The notes beneath the pieces are model-generated. The model was not told where the DNA came from, searched no databases, and worked only from the letters and a program-made list of their open reading frames with translations. From Lacihabitans soyangensis (GTDB lineage Bacteria > Bacteroidota > Bacteroidia > Cytophagales > Spirosomataceae), in the NCBI RefSeq assembly GCF_024343775.1, contig NZ_RJUF01000004.1, positions 1-64,000 on the forward strand: 64,000 nt of DNA. The letters run 5' to 3'. A program made the translations under genes and the position numbers. Below, piece after piece: positions 50,510-59,521 of the stretch. The first letter of the stretch is position 1, and each line of letters begins with the position of its first letter.

Positions 50510-51985
50510 TTATTGTTCCCAACGCCAATCTTTACCAATGATTAGCTCTTTCTTGAGGTTTTGTTTTGTTAAAAATTCTTTTGTCTCATCGTCTGTCATG
50601 GTCTTAGTAGGTAGTTCGTCCATGTTGGCCAAGGCATAAAGCATCATGGCTGTAAACCTTACATTGTTGTTAATTTGGTCTTTATTGATAAGATCAAATC
50701 TGTCGCAATTGGCGTGGTAACAGTTGTAAGCCTTAACCGGAAAGCTACCCGACGGCGAACAAGTAGAAACTCCGCGAAGCATAAATGGCTGATTGTCGCT
50801 ATGTAAACCAGCGGCGTTGCGATTCATGTTTTTATAATCTGGGTCTACTGACTTTATGATTTCACCTATTTCATCCATTTTTGCCTTCAGAGCATCGTTT
50901 CCGCCGGCATTAAAACCCATAGTATTGTTTACCATGTCAAGGTTCATCATCAACTTCACGTTGTTTAATTGATTAGTTTCCAAGTACTTTTTAACCATAT
51001 GTCTCGAGCCCAACAAGCCTTGTTCTTCGCCCATAAACATCGTAAATTCTATGGTACGTTTGGTTTTCAAATTTAGGGCCTTAAATACTCTGGCAACATC
51101 CAAAATAGTAAAAGAACCGATTCCATTATCCATAGCTCCAGTTGCCAAATCCCATGAGTCAAGATGCCCACCAATCACTATTTTCTCATTTTTAAGCTTT
51201 TTGGAGGTTCCAGGAAGCGTGGCCACTACATTTCTTGCGTTTATCGGACGACTGAAATTCCGCATATCAATTACCGCTAAAATATTTTTCTCGTCTCTTA
51301 TCCAACGTCTCATACTTTTACCCGATTCTACTGACACACAAACGGCCGGTATGGGTATTAATTCACCAGTAACCGAAGCCGTTCCTGTTAGCAAAACTCC
51401 ACCCTCAACAGCATTGGCAATGATAACTCCAGTAGCTCCATATTGAATAGCCAAAGCCGTTTTCTCCGAGCGGTGCAAATTCTTTTTGCCCTTGTTCGCC
51501 TCAGATTGTATGTTGATATTAAACAAAGCCACCTTGCCTTTGACTTCGTCTTTGACTTTCTCGAAATCTTCCTCTAATCCATCGCCACAATCGACAATTT
51601 TACCTGTAACATGCGATGAAACAGGAGAATGAGCCAAAGCCACTACCTTATAATCGACATAATTGTCACTTTTCTCAGGCACAAGTGTCAAACTCACGGT
51701 ATCTCTAGACCAAGACTCCACCACAAATGGTTGATATTGCGTATTGGCGAATCCATATTTTTTTAGGAGATTGTAGGCATATTCCTCCGCCTTTTTGCCG
51801 TTGGTACTTCCTGTTAATCGATGGCCAATTGTAGAAGTAGCTTCTTCCAAGGTTTCATACACCTTACCATTTTGTAAAACGTCTGCATTTATCTTCGTAA
51901 AAATACCTTTCAGGTCCGCATCTTTGGCTTTGAATGCACTTATGCCAAATAAAAATATAAATGCCGCAAGAAAATAATTTTTCAT
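50510..51985 (-). CDS. Exported M28-family metallopeptidase
   Basis: A 491-aa secreted zinc peptidase with signal peptide (1-20, LAAFIFLFGISAFKA). A PA domain insert occupies about 130-230 (GKVALFNINIQSEANKGKK). M28 ligands appear in order: GGHLDSWD (His, Asp), MDNGIG (bridging Asp), MFMGEEQGLLGS (general base Glu and ligand Glu), MMNLDMV (Asp) and a late His in NCYHANCDRFD. These indicate an aminopeptidase or carboxypeptidase acting on oligopeptides outside the cytoplasm. Upstream of comM by 15 bases, and divergent from the S9 peptidase gene. Confidence 0.9.
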   Translation of the reverse strand: MKNYFLAAFIFLFGISAFKAKDADLKGIFTKINADVLQNGKVYETLEEATSTIGHRLTGSTNGKKAEEYAYNLLKKYGFANTQYQPFVVESWSRDTVSLTLVPEKSDNYVDYKVVALAHSPVSSHVTGKIVDCGDGLEEDFEKVKDEVKGKVALFNINIQSEANKGKKNLHRSEKTALAIQYGATGVIIANAVEGGVLLTGTASVTGELIPIPAVCVSVESGKSMRRWIRDEKNILAVIDMRNFSRPINARNVVATLPGTSKKLKNEKIVIGGHLDSWDLATGAMDNGIGSFTILDVARVFKALNLKTKRTIEFTMFMGEEQGLLGSRHMVKKYLETNQLNNVKLMMNLDMVNNTMGFNAGGNDALKAKMDEIGEIIKSVDPDYKNMNRNAAGLHSDNQPFMLRGVSTCSPSGSFPVKAYNCYHANCDRFDLINKDQINNNVRFTAMMLYALANMDELPTKTMTDDETKEFLTKQNLKKELIIGKDWRWEQ

Positions 51986-52105
51986 AATGATGGTCTGTTA
52001 ATAGGAAGTATATTGGTTTGAAGCTTAGATTTGCTTTGTGTTTAGGTAAATCAAAACATAAATATAAATATTTTTTTTTATTTCAGTTTTTAAATCTTTG
52101 TTCTG

Positions 52106-54238
52106 ATGAAAAAAACACTTTTAGTTCTTCTAAATATAATAGCAATTAACGTATTAATGGCACAAAAAATGACTTCAGCGGGTTTGACAGCACCCAAAGC
52201 TACTAAAAAACCTCATCCAATGACTATTCACAATCACACAAGAGTGGATGACTACTACTGGCTCAATAAAAGAGAAGACAGCGAGGTGATAGACTATTTG
52301 AATGCCGAAAATACCTATACCGAAAAAGTAATGTCTTCTTTGGAAAGTCAAAAAAATGCACTTTTTGAGGAAATGAAAGGTCGGATAAAAGAAAAAGACG
52401 AATCGGTACCTTACAAAGATGGATCTTATTTCTATTATTCAAAATTCGTTGAAGGCGGCGAATATCCCGTTTTTTGTAGAAAATACAAATCTCTTGATGC
52501 CGCAGAGGAGATAATGCTCGATGGAAACCAGATGGCAAAAGGTCATACTTATTTCAGCATTGGAGGCTTTGAAATATCTGATAATGAAGAAATTATAGCC
52601 TTCGGAGAAGACACGGTAAGTAGACGAAATTACATATTGCAATTCAAAAACCTCAAAACGGGCCAGCTTTATCCTGAAAAAATACCAAATACAGAGGGCG
52701 GAAGCTACGCTTGGGCTGCCGATAACAAGACTTTTTTCTATGTGGTAAGAGACCAACAGACCTTACTGGGCAACAAAGTTTACAAACATATTTTGGGAAC
52801 AGACCCCAAAACCGACGTATTGGTTTATGAAGAAAAAAACAACCAATATTACATGGGTATCGGTAGAATGAAATCTAAAAAATATGTGGTTATTTTCTCT
52901 GAACAAAACGGAATAGCTACTGAATATCAACTAATTAACGCAACTACTCCAAATGTGGCACCTAAAACTTTTTTGAAAAGAAAGAATGGCTTGGAGTATT
53001 ATTTGGAGCACTACGAAAACAAGTTTTTTATAAGAACAAACCTCGGTAATTCTCCTAACTACCAGCTAATGGAAGTGGATGAAAAACTGGGTGGAAATCC
53101 GAAGAACTGGAAGACAAAGATTGCCCATCGCAACGATGTTTTCTTGGAAGGTTTGGAGGTATTCAAAAACCATTTGGTTTTGCAAGAACGTAAAGAAGGA
53201 CTCATTCAACTCAGAATTATGGATCAAAAAACGCAGAAAGAACATTTCCTAGATTTCGGCGAACCTACTTATGACGCTTACATTGGCACAAACCCCGAAT
53301 TTGATACCAATACCTTGAGATTTGGTTATAATTCAATGACTACGCCAAACTCGACATTCGACTATGACATGAACACAAAAGCGAAAGTTCTCAAAAAGGA
53401 ACAAGAGGTTTTGGGAGGTTTTGACAAATCGAATTACAAAACCGAGCGTATTTATGTGACTGCAAGAGACGGTGCCAAAATACCAGTGTCTATTGTTTAC
53501 CACAAAAACACCAAAATAGACGGAAATTCACCCCTGCTGCAATATGCCTATGGATCATATGGTTCTTCAATGGATGCATCGTTTAGCTCTACAAGACTAA
53601 GCCTACTCAATAGAGGCTTTGTTTATGCTATCGCTCACATTAGGGGCGGGCAAGAAATGGGAAGACAATGGTACGAGGACGGTAAAATGTTCAAAAAAAT
53701 AAACACCTTTAACGATTTTGTTGATTGTTCAAAAGCCCTAATTGACCTAAAATATACCAGCAAAGACAATTTATTTGCTATGGGAGGCAGTGCTGGAGGA
53801 CTTTTAATGGGAGCCATTATCAATCAATCGCCAGAACTTTACAAAGGAGTTGTAGCGGCCGTTCCATTTGTCGATGTTGTAACTACCATGCTTGACGAGT
53901 CTATTCCGCTCACTACTGGGGAGTTTGAGGAGTGGGGAAATCCAAAAAACAAGGCTTCTTATGACTACATGCTTTCGTATTCGCCTTATGATAATCTGGA
54001 AAAGAAAAAATACCCTAATATGCTTGTTACTACCGGTTTACATGATAGCCAAGTGCAATATTGGGAGCCAGCAAAATGGGTAGCTAAGTTAAGAGATTAC
54101 AAAACAGACGATAACATCTTATTGCTTCACACTGACATGACCTCGGGCCATGGTGGGGCTTCTGGTAGATTTTCAGCGTTAAAAAACACCGCATTGATGT
54201 ATACATTTATTTTAGGGTTGGCACAAAAACTTAATTAA
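52106..54238 (+). CDS. Exported S9A prolyl-oligopeptidase family peptidase (oligopeptidase B-like)
   Basis: A 710-aa serine peptidase with signal peptide (1-19, MKKTLLVLLNIIAINVLMAQ start). The N-terminal seven-bladed propeller region (PKATKKPHPMTIHNHTRVDD, through EYYLEHYENKFFIRT) limits access to long substrates. The C-terminal hydrolase has the nucleophile in MGGSAGGLLMG (Ser near 570), the Asp in GLHDSQVQYWEP and the His in SGHGGASGR; the RLVSY-type oligopeptidase B features are also seen in GGQEMGRQWYEDGKMFKKIN. Unlike the cytoplasmic E. coli PtrB this one has a signal peptide, so it probably digests peptides in the periplasm. Trypsin-like preference is likely but not proven. Confidence 0.92.
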   Translation: MKKTLLVLLNIIAINVLMAQKMTSAGLTAPKATKKPHPMTIHNHTRVDDYYWLNKREDSEVIDYLNAENTYTEKVMSSLESQKNALFEEMKGRIKEKDESVPYKDGSYFYYSKFVEGGEYPVFCRKYKSLDAAEEIMLDGNQMAKGHTYFSIGGFEISDNEEIIAFGEDTVSRRNYILQFKNLKTGQLYPEKIPNTEGGSYAWAADNKTFFYVVRDQQTLLGNKVYKHILGTDPKTDVLVYEEKNNQYYMGIGRMKSKKYVVIFSEQNGIATEYQLINATTPNVAPKTFLKRKNGLEYYLEHYENKFFIRTNLGNSPNYQLMEVDEKLGGNPKNWKTKIAHRNDVFLEGLEVFKNHLVLQERKEGLIQLRIMDQKTQKEHFLDFGEPTYDAYIGTNPEFDTNTLRFGYNSMTTPNSTFDYDMNTKAKVLKKEQEVLGGFDKSNYKTERIYVTARDGAKIPVSIVYHKNTKIDGNSPLLQYAYGSYGSSMDASFSSTRLSLLNRGFVYAIAHIRGGQEMGRQWYEDGKMFKKINTFNDFVDCSKALIDLKYTSKDNLFAMGGSAGGLLMGAIINQSPELYKGVVAAVPFVDVVTTMLDESIPLTTGEFEEWGNPKNKASYDYMLSYSPYDNLEKKKYPNMLVTTGLHDSQVQYWEPAKWVAKLRDYKTDDNILLLHTDMTSGHGGASGRFSALKNTALMYTFILGLAQKLN

Positions 54239-54284
54239 AATTTTAATAAACCCCTAAAATGTTTTATTTAAATGTATTTTGTCA

Positions 54285-54292
54285 TATTTTTG
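54285..54292 (+). promoter_or_regulatory. Candidate -7 box of the OmpA/TSP3 gene
   Basis: TATTTTTG matches TAnnTTTG in the 139-base gap before the gene at 54378. No clear -33 element is found; support is weak. Confidence 0.3.
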
Positions 54293-54377
54293 TGTAATAA
54301 TATGCACTGAATGATTGTGTAGCAATATTTTTTGTAGTAAATTCATTCAAATTTCTTTCAATATTACTTAAATTCAA

Positions 54378-56099
54378 ATGAAGAAGGTAACATTTTTAAT
54401 TTTAGCTTTCTTTGCTTTTGGCTCCATTACAACAAAGGCACAAGATTCTTGTACTGTTTGCAAACCTTACCCTTGGGAGATTGGAGCACTTTTAGGCGTC
54501 AATCAATATTTCGGTGACATGCACTGCAGCAAGCCCTATGCTTCGCAGAATAACTTCATGGGTGGTCTTTTTGTTAGAAGACACATCAGTGATTATTTCG
54601 CAATAAGGCCACAAGTACTTGTTGGTAAATTAGCGGGTAGAGACCTTGACAATCCTGACGGACTTTGGGACTACAGAAGACTAAGATTTTCATCTACTCC
54701 GTTTGTAGAAGCTGCCGTTCTTGGTGAGTTTTATCCATTGAAAGAAAGACGATTTACATGTGATGGTTTTATGAAGAAAACCCTCTCTCCTTATATTTTT
54801 GGTGGTATTGGTGCTACATATAGTAATCCGACTATCTACCAAGAACCTGGTGCACAGTTCCCAGTAATTCCAAGAGATTTGCAAGCAGATAGAGACCACA
54901 CAGCCAAGTTTGGTAACAGAATAGCTGCAGTTATCCCTGTGGGTTTAGGTTTGAAGTACAATATTGCTAGAAGATTTACGATTGGAGCTGAGGCTGGTTA
55001 CAGATTCTCTACTTCGGATTATTTAGACGGATTGAGCCTTGCCGGTAATTCAGACAGAAAAGATGGTTATTTTTTAGCCAACGTACTAGGTTCTTATAGA
55101 TTTGGTGACAAAGATGCTGACAAAGACGGTGTTGTTGACAAATGTGATGTTTGTGTAAACGAAGCTGGTTTGCCAAAATTCCAAGGTTGTCCTGACACAG
55201 ACGGCGACGGAGTGCCAGATAAAGACGACGAGTGCCCAACAGCTCCAGGCCCAATTGGCTTAAAAGGTTGTCCGGATAGCGATGGTGACGGTATTGCAGA
55301 TAAAGACGACGCATGTCCTACCCTAGTGGGTCCTGCTTACTTAAAAGGATGTCCAGATAAGGATTTTGACGGCGTTGCTGATAAAGACGATGCCTGTCCA
55401 GATGTAGCTGGTGTGAAAGAACTAAAAGGTTGCCCAGATACCGACGGTGATGGTATAGCAGACAAAGACGATGCGTGTCCAAATGCTGCAGGTCCTGCTG
55501 CCTTGAACGGTTGTCCTGACACTGATGGTGACGGAATAGCTGATACAAACGATGACTGTATCAATGTAAAAGGTTTAGCCTCTGCCAACGGATGTCCTGA
55601 TAGTGACGGTGATGGAGTGCCTGATAATAAAGATTTGTGTCCGTCTGTTCCTGGCTTAATGAGCAACCAAGGTTGTCCTGAAGGTTATGTAAACGGTGTT
55701 GCCCCAATGAGAGGATATAAATCAGCCAGTGGTTGTATAATCACGGCTAACGAATTGGAGCAATTGAGTTTTGCTGCACAAGGAATTGAGTTCTACCCTG
55801 GAACAAACAAACTGAAGCCATCTTCTTACAAGTCTCTTCAAAGAGTTTGTGATGTTCTTGGAAGATGTAAAGACGCTAACTTGACCATCAATACTTACAA
55901 CGACGGTGGAAGCGGTTCTCAAAATGTAAGATTGGCTAAATTAAGAGCTTGTGCTATTTATACTTATTTCATGAAAAAGAAATGTGTATCTAAGGCAAGA
56001 ATGTCTTATGATGGATTTGGCGATGAAGATCCAAACACATCTTACACCAACGCTACCGGAGCAAAATCTGGTTCTAGAACCGAATTCTTGTTGAAATAA
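54378..56099 (+). CDS. OmpA-family outer-membrane protein with seven TSP3 repeats
   Basis: A 573-aa envelope protein. Signal peptide 1-21; an eight-strand barrel covers about 30-240 (WEIGALLGVNQYFGDMHC, AVIPVGLGLKYNIARRF, LANVLGSYRFG). Seven 27-residue thrombospondin type 3 repeats follow (DNA 55113-55679), each with calcium-type DxDxDG and a paired Cys at GCP. The C-terminal domain is an OmpA-like fold with weakened peptidoglycan motif: TYNDGGSGSQN then LAKLRA keeps Asp and Arg at the expected sites but has lost the usual GHTD wording, and two extra Cys occur (RACAIY, KKKCVS). It tethers the outer membrane to the wall or forms a surface stalk. Followed by a UUCG terminator. Confidence 0.92.
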   Translation: MKKVTFLILAFFAFGSITTKAQDSCTVCKPYPWEIGALLGVNQYFGDMHCSKPYASQNNFMGGLFVRRHISDYFAIRPQVLVGKLAGRDLDNPDGLWDYRRLRFSSTPFVEAAVLGEFYPLKERRFTCDGFMKKTLSPYIFGGIGATYSNPTIYQEPGAQFPVIPRDLQADRDHTAKFGNRIAAVIPVGLGLKYNIARRFTIGAEAGYRFSTSDYLDGLSLAGNSDRKDGYFLANVLGSYRFGDKDADKDGVVDKCDVCVNEAGLPKFQGCPDTDGDGVPDKDDECPTAPGPIGLKGCPDSDGDGIADKDDACPTLVGPAYLKGCPDKDFDGVADKDDACPDVAGVKELKGCPDTDGDGIADKDDACPNAAGPAALNGCPDTDGDGIADTNDDCINVKGLASANGCPDSDGDGVPDNKDLCPSVPGLMSNQGCPEGYVNGVAPMRGYKSASGCIITANELEQLSFAAQGIEFYPGTNKLKPSSYKSLQRVCDVLGRCKDANLTINTYNDGGSGSQNVRLAKLRACAIYTYFMKKKCVSKARMSYDGFGDEDPNTSYTNATGAKSGSRTEFLLK

Positions 56100-56117
56100 T
56101 ATTTTCTACTCAAATAT

Positions 56118-56147
56118 AAAAAAAGCGACTTTCGAGTCGCTTTTTTT
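56118..56147. terminator. Bidirectional UUCG-loop terminator
   Basis: AAAAAAAGCGACT (56118-56130), loop TTCG, AGTCGCTTTTTTT (56135-56147): a perfect 13-bp stem with the very stable UUCG tetraloop, serving the OmpA gene and probably the Gfo gene from the other side. Confidence 0.92.
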
Positions 56148-56250
56148 ATGCCCATACTTTTAGGCATAAATTCTACCTCTACCGGCAAAAAGAAATGGCA
56201 TTCTAAATTTCTTTAAAATGCCATCCCTAATTATATCTACTTCTTTCAGT

Positions 56251-57708
56251 CTACACTTCCCAGCCTTTACGGTAAGTACGTCCAACAAATTGATTGGCTT
56301 CTTCAAGATTAGTAATTCTCATGTTTTCACCATCCCAAAGCAATTTCTTACGAGCGAAGAATTCCATTTTGCCTTTACTATCTTCTTTTCTGAGCATATA
56401 ACTTCTAATGGCCAAATTACCCATCAAAACGGTTTCGGTCATTGGGCCGGCGTAATCGAATGAGGAAGTCAAACCAAGATGCTCCTTGCTCTTAAAACCA
56501 GCTTTGCAGGCATCCACCCATAGTCTTTGGTGTCCATACTCAGACTCCATATCTTTTGGTAGATCAGGGCCGAGTTCGCGGGTGCCATCATTCAAAAATA
56601 ACTTAGGCATCATTGGAGAGCTATCGTTTATATTGGTGGTTATGATACCTTTTTCTCCAATTATCATTACACCATTTGCACTATTCGCACCGCCAATATC
56701 TTCGTTTGCAGGAATTATATCAGGATGTGAAGGTCTTATGCCTCCATCACTCCAAGTCATTTCTATTTTTGACTTACTTTTCGGAGTCTCGCCAAAATGC
56801 AAAGTAATGAATGAAGATGCAGGGCAACCCTCTGGATTGTAGTCAGCTGTCCACATTTTGGTGTAAACCGAGGCTACACTACATTCTGCATCTGTTGGAT
56901 ACTTCAAACCTAAGGTACGAAAAGGAATATCAATCAAGTGACAACCCACATCACCCAATGCTCCTGTGCCGTAATCCCACCATCCACGCCAGTTAAATGG
57001 GTGCATATTTGGTGTAAAAGGCTTAAATTCGGCTGGTCCTAACCACATATCCCAATCCAAATCTTTGGGCTTAAGGCTGTCGTCTGGTTTTGGCATAGCT
57101 CCACCTTGTGGCCATACTGGACGGTTTGTCCATATTTGAACTTTACCAATCTTGCCCAATTTGCCTGAATCCACCCATTTCTGAACAGTTTTCAAAAGCG
57201 GATTTGAGGCTCCTTGGTTACCCATTTGGCTTACAATTTTATATTTTCGAGCCATTTCTGTGAGTAACCTAGCTTCACGGATATTATGTGTCATTGGTTT
57301 TTGCACATATACATGCTTCCCTCTTTCCATGGCATATTTCGCTGCAGGACCATGTACGTGATCAGGTGTAGAAATTGTAACTGCATCGATGTCCTTCATC
57401 GAATCTAACATTACACGATAATCCGAAAAACGTTTGGCATTTGGAAATAACTTTACCGAGTCAGCAGCCGATCCTGAAAAGTCGACATCACACAAAGCTG
57501 TTACTCTTTCACGCCCATTTACCGACGCATTTTTGATATCGCTCCTACCTTTTCCACCTGCACCGATAGCTGCTAGGTTTAATTGGTCACTTGGAGAAAT
57601 AAACCCAATTCCACCAAGTACATTACGGGGAACTATAAAAAACGAAGAAGCTATTGCTCCGTTTTTTATGAATGACCGTCGAGAATTTTCTTTTTCTTTT
57701 TTGCTCAT
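56251..57708 (-). CDS. Tat-exported Gfo/Idh/MocA-family oxidoreductase
   Basis: A 485-aa NAD-dependent sugar oxidoreductase. The N-terminus has a Tat motif with Arg10-Arg11 (SRRSFIK) followed by a hydrophobic stretch (GAIASSFFIVPRNVLGG), so it is exported folded with cofactor bound. The Rossmann part contains LNLAAIGAGGKGRSDI and VTALCDVDFSG, then VTISTPDHVHGPAAKYAMERGKHVYVQKPM (cited here in pieces), where the YVQKPM Lys is the catalytic base of the family. The second half includes HPFNWRGWWDYGTGALGDVG and CHLIDIPFRTLGL. It is common in Bacteroidota, but the substrate is unknown. It lies 115 bases downstream of the sugar isomerase gene and may belong to that catabolic group. Confidence 0.92.
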   Translation of the reverse strand: MSKKEKENSRRSFIKNGAIASSFFIVPRNVLGGIGFISPSDQLNLAAIGAGGKGRSDIKNASVNGRERVTALCDVDFSGSAADSVKLFPNAKRFSDYRVMLDSMKDIDAVTISTPDHVHGPAAKYAMERGKHVYVQKPMTHNIREARLLTEMARKYKIVSQMGNQGASNPLLKTVQKWVDSGKLGKIGKVQIWTNRPVWPQGGAMPKPDDSLKPKDLDWDMWLGPAEFKPFTPNMHPFNWRGWWDYGTGALGDVGCHLIDIPFRTLGLKYPTDAECSVASVYTKMWTADYNPEGCPASSFITLHFGETPKSKSKIEMTWSDGGIRPSHPDIIPANEDIGGANSANGVMIIGEKGIITTNINDSSPMMPKLFLNDGTRELGPDLPKDMESEYGHQRLWVDACKAGFKSKEHLGLTSSFDYAGPMTETVLMGNLAIRSYMLRKEDSKGKMEFFARKKLLWDGENMRITNLEEANQFVGRTYRKGWEV

Positions 57709-57823
57709 TTTATTTTAAGATTGAATAAATATTGAATGTTCTGTTTTTGAATACAATTTACAAAGATTACTTAAAAATAAAATTTGAGGATGGCTAATAA
57801 ATGAAATTGAGTAGACCAAAAAA

Positions 57824-58714
57824 TCAATTTTCAGGCCAATACAAAGCCATCTTATTTTTTAAGAAAGTGACACTTCTCGCCAGCTGCTCCATTCCTTCTA
57901 CACCATCTTCTATACTAATCCAGCCATCGAAACCAACCCTTTTTAGTTCAGCAAAAATCGCATCGTAGTCGTTTAGCCCTTTACCGATTTCACCATGGCG
58001 AAGTCTTTTGGCATATCCGAGCGAGCCGCCTTCCTCTTTGCGTAAATCTTCAATGGTACCCTCAATGAGGTATCGGTCACTGGCATGCATAGTTACAACC
58101 CTGTGCGAAACCCTATTCAAAAGCTCTAGCGGATCCTCTCCTGCCAAAAAGGTATTACTTGGGTCATAATTTACCCCGAAGTTTGGATGATTTATTCTGC
58201 CAACCAATTCACAAAAAACATCCATTTTTTGGGCGAATTCAGGAAATTCCCAAAAATCGTCTTTGTAATGATTTTCAATTATTAATGTAATCCCGCACTC
58301 AACGGCGAAAGGTAAACATTCCTCAATACATTCTACTGCGTATTGAATTCCTTCCTCAATCGAAAGCTCTGGCCGACGCTGTCCCGAAAGTACTCTGCAG
58401 TATTTTCCTCCAAGTGTCTGGCACATCCTAATCCAGTTTTTTTGTTTCTCTATCTCTTTTTGCCTGAATGCAATATCCGGATGAGTGAAATCGGACGAGC
58501 AACAGAGCATAGGAATTTGTTTCCCTTTATTGGACACTTCTTCCTTGAATTTTTGCCAATTATTAGGATCTTGCATTTCCAAAAAGCCAGCATACCACTC
58601 CAAACCTTCAATATCCAATTTTGAAGCAAGTTCTATCCACTCTGACACCTTCATGGTGCCAGTTTTACATAATTCTTGCATAAAAGCCTTGGGAAATGCA
58701 GCTAACTTCGGCAT
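57824..58714 (-). CDS. Sugar phosphate isomerase/epimerase, TIM-barrel
   Basis: A 296-aa protein of the xylose-isomerase-like TIM-barrel superfamily. Metal-ligand signature positions can be seen in GLEWYAGFLEMQ, LIIENHYKDDFWEF, NFGVNYDPSNTFL, VVTMHASDRYLIEG and GWISIEDGVEGM, giving Glu, Asp, His and Glu in the expected order. No signal peptide. It is the last gene of a four-gene operon (60547-61251, 59522-60547, 58729-59520, then this), 14 bases after the SDR gene, so it probably epimerises or isomerises an intermediate in the pathway. Confidence 0.9.
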   Translation of the reverse strand: MPKLAAFPKAFMQELCKTGTMKVSEWIELASKLDIEGLEWYAGFLEMQDPNNWQKFKEEVSNKGKQIPMLCCSSDFTHPDIAFRQKEIEKQKNWIRMCQTLGGKYCRVLSGQRRPELSIEEGIQYAVECIEECLPFAVECGITLIIENHYKDDFWEFPEFAQKMDVFCELVGRINHPNFGVNYDPSNTFLAGEDPLELLNRVSHRVVTMHASDRYLIEGTIEDLRKEEGGSLGYAKRLRHGEIGKGLNDYDAIFAELKRVGFDGWISIEDGVEGMEQLARSVTFLKNKMALYWPEN

Positions 58715-58728
58715 TCTCTAAATCTAGT

Positions 58729-59520
58729 TTACTTGGTAATAATTATATCTTTTGGCATATTTCTACCAATTAAAGGAAACTGCTCCATGTCAAAAACCTG
58801 ACTACTAACGGGGCCACACTGATCACTTAACAGGAATGCCGCCATATTGGCAATTTCTTCTGGTTTAAAAATCCGGCCGGCCGGTGCAAAAAAATCAGAA
58901 ATGTCTTCAAACCAATTGTCTTTCATTCCTTGCTCCTTTTTATTGCGTTTTTCTTTGTCCGTTAATACCCATCCGGGATTTATTTGATTTACCCGAATAC
59001 CCTTTTGGCGAAATAAAGAATCCCCTAAATTTCTTGTTAAGGTCATCAAAGCCCCTTTTGAAACGGAATAAGCCAAAAGGTGAGGCTCACCTCCCCAGGC
59101 GTTTATAGAGCCAATATTAACTACACATCCACCATTATTAGACAATTCCTTGGTCGAGGCTTGAATTAGAGCAAATGGTGCAATAGTATTAACTTTAAAC
59201 ATTTTTTCGAAAAAGGCAATTTCCGTATTATCAATGTCTGACGTGGCTATGAAGGCAGCATTATTTACGACCGCATCCAATTTCCCGAAAGTCTTTTTGG
59301 CTGTTTCAACGAGTAAATTGGGCAAATGACTTTCTGTAATATCCCCAATAACCAATTCTGCATTTTCATTTCCCAAAAAACCAATTAATTCTACGCCTAA
59401 ATCATCCTCCAAGCCATTTATTACAACTTTGGCACCTTCTTGAACACACTTAATGGCTACAGCCTTGCCAATGCCTGTACAAGCTCCAGTTATGATGATT
59501 ACTTTTCCAGATAGCATCAT
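58729..59520 (-). CDS. SDR-family short-chain dehydrogenase
   Basis: A 263-aa Rossmann oxidoreductase. Cofactor motif TGACTGIGKAVA near residue 10, DAVVNNAAFI near 85, catalytic Ser in NIGSINAWGG near 135 and the YSVSK Tyr-Lys pair near 151, all intact. Start Met1 or Met2. It lies one base downstream of the zinc dehydrogenase gene and 14 bases before the isomerase gene. Likely acts on a polyol or keto-sugar in the same pathway; stereospecificity cannot be determined from sequence. Confidence 0.92.
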   Translation of the reverse strand: MMLSGKVIIITGACTGIGKAVAIKCVQEGAKVVINGLEDDLGVELIGFLGNENAELVIGDITESHLPNLLVETAKKTFGKLDAVVNNAAFIATSDIDNTEIAFFEKMFKVNTIAPFALIQASTKELSNNGGCVVNIGSINAWGGEPHLLAYSVSKGALMTLTRNLGDSLFRQKGIRVNQINPGWVLTDKEKRNKKEQGMKDNWFEDISDFFAPAGRIFKPEEIANMAAFLLSDQCGPVSSQVFDMEQFPLIGRNMPKDIIITK

Positions 59521-59521
59521 C

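Noticed and set aside
55009-55666. Minus-strand ORFs over the TSP3 repeats; also a possible CRISPR-like array
   Set aside because: The 81-bp periodicity is coding (27-residue repeats with calcium-type DxDxDG), with no spacer-repeat pattern.
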